A stretch of 10,257 bases of DNA from an uncultured Bacteroidales bacterium (GTDB lineage Bacteria; Bacteroidota; Bacteroidia; Bacteroidales; Muribaculaceae), in assembly GCA_945828175.1 (NCBI GenBank), contig CALZQD010000031.1:1-10257 (forward strand), given 5' to 3'. Under the pieces are notes generated by a model. It did no database searches. It was not told the origin of the DNA and saw only the letters and a program-made list of their open reading frames with translations. The position numbers and the translations under genes are program-made. Positions 6,492 to 10,257 of this stretch are shown in pieces. How positions within the stretch are numbered: the first letter of the stretch is position 1; each line of letters starts with the position of its first letter.

Positions 6492-8033
6492 TCAGTTGGC
6501 TTTTTCAAGAGGCACCTCGACCATGCGGGGCTTGTCTGACGGATTTATGGTCTTGCCTTTGAGATAGCCGTTGCGGAAGGCGTCAATCATCTCGTCGTAT
6601 AGCACTTTATTGCCCTGGGCTACCTTGTGGCCGCGGGTGAGCGAGGTCATATAGTCGCCGCCTTTGGCGAGATAATCTATTGTCGCTATGCGGTATATCC
6701 TGTCGGGGTCGAGCGGCTCGCCGTTGACGGTGATGTCATAGGCGTCGCTGCGGTCCTTGTCGTATCTGACGGCGACGTTGCCGCTGACGCCGTTGCCGCC
6801 GTCGCCGGCCATCACGTCGAAGGCCTCCTTGAGGTCGCGGCCGCTGATGTCGAGTATAGTGATATAGTTATAGAAGGGCATCATCGTGATTATCATGCCC
6901 TCGGTGATGTCGCCCTTAGGGAACGAGCGGCGCAGGCCGCCCTTGTTGACGATGGCGAAGTCGATGCTGTCGGCCAGAGCCTTGCCGCGCTCGAGGATGA
7001 AGTCGGCGGCGAAGTTGACCAAAGGCACACTGCCCTTCGGCAGTTCGACTGCGCTGCGGCCGACCTTGACGCGCATAAGCGAGTCGACTCCGGCGCGGTA
7101 GGGTTTTATAATCTCGTCGAGTTCGGGGTCGCGGCGCTTGTCGAGGCGGCTGTCGATTCTGATGACGCTGTAATCGGTCTTGAGCGAGTCGTCGTCGAAA
7201 TCGAGCACGATTTCGCCCACATATTTGCCGCCCTTGCCTACCTGTGCGACCGTGATGTAGCGGCCCGCAGCGTTCTTCACGCGCGATACCTTGCCGCCGG
7301 TCTCGCCGGGGCTGACGAGGTCGTGAGAGTGGCCGCCGATGATGATGTCGATATCTTCTGAAGCAACAGCGAGTTTCTTGTCGCCGGGAGGCATCGTCGG
7401 GTCATAGCCTATGTGGGTGACGGCCACAACGGCGTCGACTTTCTCGATATGTTTGAGCCACCACGCCGCGGCGTTGGCCGACTTGATGGCGTCGTTGTAG
7501 ACGACTCCGTCGTAGTTGCCCTCGGTGATCATGCCTTTGGGCTGCAGGTTTATGCCTATGATGCCGATGCGCTTGTCGCCGTATTCCTTGATAGTGAAGG
7601 GTCTGAACTTGCGGGCGAGCGGCGAACGCGAGAGGTCGTAGTTCGTTGCTATCATCTCGGCCTCGCTGTCGGCCAGCACATCGGCCAACTCGTCGATACC
7701 GTTGTCAAACTCATGGTTGCCGAGGATGCGCACGTCGTAGCCGAGCTCGTTCATCATCTTCTGCTCTACCTCGCCGCGGTAGAGGTTGAAGTAGAGCGTA
7801 CCCTGCACGAAATCGCCGGCGTCGACGAGCAGCACGTTGTCTTCGGCACATTTGACGCTGTCGATGACGACTTTACGGCGCACGACGCCACCAAGGCCGT
7901 CGCTGTCGTCGGGGTCGATTTGCGAGTGGGTGTCATTGGTATGCAGTATCACGACCCTCTCGGCGGCCGCCTGCGGCACTGCCGCCGCGACAAGCATCCC
8001 GGTCATGACGATTGTCTTGTATAAAGCTTTCAT
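6492..8033 (-). CDS. Secreted 5'-nucleotidase / UDP-sugar hydrolase (UshA/CpdB family)
   Basis: A 513-residue periplasmic metallophosphoesterase that would release phosphate from nucleotides, and perhaps split UDP-sugars, for salvage. Residues 1-24 are a signal peptide ending AAA-E. The two-metal calcineurin-like domain (about 26-280) has every expected motif: TNDTHS (32-37), DAGD (71-74), GNHE (105-108), VTHIG with H207, and GGHSHD (233-238). The C-terminal 5'-nucleotidase substrate-binding domain (about 325-495) carries VNKGGLRRSF (362-371) in place of the NGGGIR motif, MPFYNYI, and DYLAKGGDY (453-461), where Y454 takes the place of the aromatic that stacks on the base. Both domains sit on one polypeptide, whereas some relatives split them into two genes. 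It is the first gene of the three-gene unit, preceded by its own promoter-like box. Exact substrate (5'-nucleotide, 2',3'-cyclic nucleotide or UDP-sugar) is not decided by sequence. The ribosome-binding site is weak, as usual for this phylum. Confidence 0.92.
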   Translation of the reverse strand: MKALYKTIVMTGMLVAAAVPQAAAERVVILHTNDTHSQIDPDDSDGLGGVVRRKVVIDSVKCAEDNVLLVDAGDFVQGTLYFNLYRGEVEQKMMNELGYDVRILGNHEFDNGIDELADVLADSEAEMIATNYDLSRSPLARKFRPFTIKEYGDKRIGIIGINLQPKGMITEGNYDGVVYNDAIKSANAAAWWLKHIEKVDAVVAVTHIGYDPTMPPGDKKLAVASEDIDIIIGGHSHDLVSPGETGGKVSRVKNAAGRYITVAQVGKGGKYVGEIVLDFDDDSLKTDYSVIRIDSRLDKRRDPELDEIIKPYRAGVDSLMRVKVGRSAVELPKGSVPLVNFAADFILERGKALADSIDFAIVNKGGLRRSFPKGDITEGMIITMMPFYNYITILDISGRDLKEAFDVMAGDGGNGVSGNVAVRYDKDRSDAYDITVNGEPLDPDRIYRIATIDYLAKGGDYMTSLTRGHKVAQGNKVLYDEMIDAFRNGYLKGKTINPSDKPRMVEVPLEKAN

Positions 8034-8055
8034 TGGTCTTTGATTTTATCTTCTG

Positions 8056-8063
8056 CGAAGATA
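8056..8063 (-). promoter_or_regulatory. Putative -7 box for the nucleotidase-GH3-PAP2 operon
   Basis: On the minus strand TATCTTCG (8063-8056) differs by one base from TAnnTTTG and lies 22 bases before the nucleotidase ATG. No well-spaced -33 TTTG is present; the nearest TTG is 27 bases upstream. The box sits inside a 7-bp inverted repeat, TATCTTC-tgc-GAAGATA (8047-8063), which could be an operator or simply chance. Confidence 0.35.
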
Positions 8064-8107
8064 ACATATTTTCCGCATCTGATTATCGCACAATCAACAG
8101 ATTTTTT

Positions 8108-8161
8108 ATAAAAAAATAACAGCGGCGGGCGCCGGTGGTTTGCCGTGGCGTCTGCCGCTGT
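8108..8161 (-). terminator. Rho-independent terminator of the M13 peptidase gene
   Basis: ACAGCGGC (8119-8126) pairs perfectly with GCCGCTGT (8154-8161). The adjacent GGGCGCC and GGCGTCT extend the stem by seven further pairs including G-U. On the minus strand the hairpin is followed directly by TTATTTTTTTAT (8118-8108). It lies 30 bases after the peptidase stop and insulates the nucleotidase operon from it. Confidence 0.85.
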
Positions 8162-8191
8162 ATTTATGGAAAAAAATTGATTAATCCTGTT

Positions 8192-10240
8192 TTACCAGAT
8201 GATGACGCGCTGGTCTTCGGGGCGATACATCTTGTCGCCTTCTTTGATCGAGAATGCCTCGAAGAAGGGAGCGATGTTGCGCAGGGTGACGTTGACGCGG
8301 TTTTTGCCGAGCGAGTGTACGTCGCCTGTCGTCAGCGAGCGCATCTCCTCGTCGCGGATGTTGTTGGCCCAGAGGTTGGCATAGTTGAGATAGAATGCCT
8401 GCATCGGGGTGAAACCGTCGATCTTGGCCGAGTCGGCGTTAATGTCGACGCCTTTCTTGCGCTGCGAGTCGAGGAAGGCTGTGCGCGAGATGCGCAGACC
8501 GCCCTGGTCGGCGATGTTCTCGCCGAGGGTATACCGGCCGTTGGCGTGGAGGCCGGGGAGGACCTCTACTTCGTCAAACTGTTTGATGAGGCCGGCTGTG
8601 AGCTTCTCGAAGGCTTCGGCGTCTTCGGGAGTCCACCAGTTGACCATATTGCCTTCGGCGTCGAAGTTGCGGCCCTGGTCGTCGAAGCCGTGAGTCATCT
8701 CGTGGCCGATGACAACGCCGATGCCGCCGTAGTTCTCGGCGTCACTTGCCTCGGGGTCGAAGAACGGTGCCTGGAGGATGGCTGCCGGGAAGACGATTTC
8801 GTTGGCGAGGGGATTATAGTAGGCGTTGACGGTCTGAGGTGTCATGCCCCACTCGGTGCGGTCGACGGGTTTGCCCCACTTCGAGTAGGTGTCGGCCTGA
8901 TGCCACATGCTTACGTTGTGCATGTTCTCGTAGTACGACTTCTCGGGGTCGATAATCATGGTCGTATAGTCTTTCCACTGGTCGGGATAGCCGATTTTGA
9001 CGGTGAAGGCCGACAGTTTCTTGATGGCTTTGAGCTTGGTGTCGTCGGTCATCCAGGGCAAGTTGATGATGTGCTTGCCGAGGGCTGTTCGCAGGTTCTC
9101 GACCAGGCCGATCATATACTGCTTCGACGATTCGGGGAAGTATTTCTCGACATAGAGCTGGCCGACTGCCTCGCCCATGGCACCTTCGGTTGCGCTGAGG
9201 GCGCGTTTCCAGCGCGGACGCTGCTGCTCGACGCCGCTCATGACTTTGCTGAACTCAAACGAGGCGTTGCTGAAGTCGTCGCTGAGCATGCCGGCTGCCT
9301 GAGCAACATATTTCCAGAGGTAGTAGTCTTTGATTTCGCGGTCGGTCAGCGAGGCGAGCAGATTGTCGGCCTGGGCGACGCTGCTGAGTTCGGTAACGAT
9401 GACCGTCTCGGGGCTTTCGATGCCCATTGTCTCGATGAAGAAACGGTCCCAGTTGATGTGGGGATAGAGGGCCTTGAGCTGCTCGAACGTGCGGGGATTA
9501 TACATTGCCGGGATGTTGCGGCTCTGCTCTTTTGTCCATGCTGAGTCGGCCAGAGCGGTCTCAATCTTCATCACGTTGTTCATGATGCGGTTAGCAGCCT
9601 TCTTGCTGTAGCCGGCGTTGCGCATCTGGTTGACGATAAGTTTCTTGTAAGCTTCGCGCACTTCTTTGTTGCGCTTGTCGTTGGCGAGATAGTAGTCGCG
9701 GTCGCCGAGGCCCATGCCGCCGCCGCTGACATACATCGCATACTCTTTGCTGTTGGCGAGATTCTCCATCGGGCCGGCGCCGAAGAAGGGACTGGCATAG
9801 TTGCCGTGCATCCAGAGGAAGAGGTCTTCCATGCCTTCGTGGGGCGTATCCTCGATGCGCTTGAGGTCGGCCTTGATAGGCTCGGCGCCTTCGCGGTTGC
9901 GGCGCACTGAGTCCATGGCCTGGTTATAGATTGTCGAGACCTTGAAGGCGACGGTGCCCTCGGCGGGATTGTTGGCCGCGAGATTGAGCACGATGTCTTT
10001 GATGCGGGCCTCGCTCGAATCGTTGAGGATGTTAAACTGGCCGTAGCGCGAGTGTTCGGCCGTGAGCTGATGGGCTTTCATCCAGCCCTGGTTTGCGTAA
10101 GTGTAGAAATCTTCTGCTGGCGAAACGTTTTTGTCGATATTGGCGGGGTCGAAGCTCTTGAGATGCTCCTCGGCCGAAACGCCAAACACAACGGCTGCCG
10201 CGGCGATAGCCACGATAGCGGGTTTTAATGTTTTAAGCAT
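8192..10240 (-). CDS. pepO: Secreted M13-family zinc metallopeptidase (PepO / neprilysin type)
   Basis: A 682-residue exported endopeptidase, full length for M13, likely acting on short peptides in the periplasm or outside the cell. Residues 1-23 are a cleavable signal peptide (VSA-EE). The large N-terminal M13 domain (about 30-415) encloses the active site. The catalytic domain has the substrate-binding motif NAYYNP (472-477), zinc motif HEMTH with H513, E514 and H517, third zinc ligand E574 in GENIAD with D578 supporting, and the H642/R648 pair in HSLGKNR that matches neprilysin His711/Arg717 spacing. It ends in the family's terminal tryptophan (QRVIIW), but lacks the CRVW cysteine of the animal enzymes. 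There is no lipobox cysteine, so it is probably soluble. Start ATG 10240 gives the signal peptide; only 17 bases of upstream sequence remain, so its promoter is outside the window. Porphyromonas PepO is the best-known relative; the physiological substrate here is unknown. Confidence 0.95.
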   Translation of the reverse strand: MLKTLKPAIVAIAAAAVVFGVSAEEHLKSFDPANIDKNVSPAEDFYTYANQGWMKAHQLTAEHSRYGQFNILNDSSEARIKDIVLNLAANNPAEGTVAFKVSTIYNQAMDSVRRNREGAEPIKADLKRIEDTPHEGMEDLFLWMHGNYASPFFGAGPMENLANSKEYAMYVSGGGMGLGDRDYYLANDKRNKEVREAYKKLIVNQMRNAGYSKKAANRIMNNVMKIETALADSAWTKEQSRNIPAMYNPRTFEQLKALYPHINWDRFFIETMGIESPETVIVTELSSVAQADNLLASLTDREIKDYYLWKYVAQAAGMLSDDFSNASFEFSKVMSGVEQQRPRWKRALSATEGAMGEAVGQLYVEKYFPESSKQYMIGLVENLRTALGKHIINLPWMTDDTKLKAIKKLSAFTVKIGYPDQWKDYTTMIIDPEKSYYENMHNVSMWHQADTYSKWGKPVDRTEWGMTPQTVNAYYNPLANEIVFPAAILQAPFFDPEASDAENYGGIGVVIGHEMTHGFDDQGRNFDAEGNMVNWWTPEDAEAFEKLTAGLIKQFDEVEVLPGLHANGRYTLGENIADQGGLRISRTAFLDSQRKKGVDINADSAKIDGFTPMQAFYLNYANLWANNIRDEEMRSLTTGDVHSLGKNRVNVTLRNIAPFFEAFSIKEGDKMYRPEDQRVIIW

Positions 10241-10257
10241 ATCGGTTAATATATATG

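Noticed and set aside
6627..8024. Plus-strand open frames of 244 and 203 codons opposite the nucleotidase
   Set aside because: Antisense shadows of a gene whose metallophosphoesterase motifs are all intact.
8135..9544. Plus-strand open frame of 469 codons opposite the M13 peptidase gene
   Set aside because: It is antisense to a gene with complete catalytic motifs. The GC-rich codon use keeps the opposite strand open, and the translation is a V/D/A/E/G-rich mirror without recognisable domains.

Overview
The window looks like part of a Bacteroidales chromosome, possibly Muribaculaceae or a related gut lineage. Four things suggest this: the tmRNA tag GENNYALAA (the Bacteroides/Porphyromonas type), promoter-like TAnnTTTG boxes, weak ribosome-binding sites, and a set of exported envelope enzymes common in that order. 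Genes are GC-rich, while the first 1 kb is AT-rich and mostly non-coding apart from tmRNA. I see no CRISPR array, insertion sequence, tRNA or rRNA. The family assignment is an inference.

Layout: 1-321 is AT-rich and holds at most a 25-codon ORF resembling the start of a Bacteroidetes T6SS Hcp-like (TssD) protein. A strong hairpin terminator (322-355) follows ssrA (tmRNA, 391-787, minus), whose promoter lies at about 811-835. A divergent promoter near 965-972 drives nhaC (1025-2497, plus), a 12-TM-class Na+/H+ antiporter that most likely starts at GTG 1025. Convergent to nhaC is a three-gene minus-strand unit, in transcription order: a secreted UshA-like 5'-nucleotidase/UDP-sugar hydrolase (8033-6492), a secreted NagZ-type GH3 fused to a serine beta-lactamase-fold domain (6459-3472), and a secreted PAP2 phosphatase with a C-terminal beta-barrel-like domain (3475-2516). 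A terminator at 8108-8161 separates this unit from an M13 (PepO/neprilysin-type) zinc metallopeptidase (10240-8192, minus), whose upstream region is cut by the window edge.

How the genes may work together: the three minus-strand genes are tightly packed (32-bp gap or 5 bp with the alternative start, then a 4-bp ATGA overlap) and all carry signal peptides. Their predicted substrates are nucleotides or UDP-sugars, GlcNAc-MurNAc-peptides, and a phospho-lipid or other phosphomonoester. Together they read as an envelope or periplasmic salvage operon. The most unusual pieces are the GH3-beta-lactamase fusion, which parallels the NagZ plus AmiE pathway of Bacillus muropeptide rescue, and the PAP2-barrel fusion, which would tether a phosphatase to the outer membrane.
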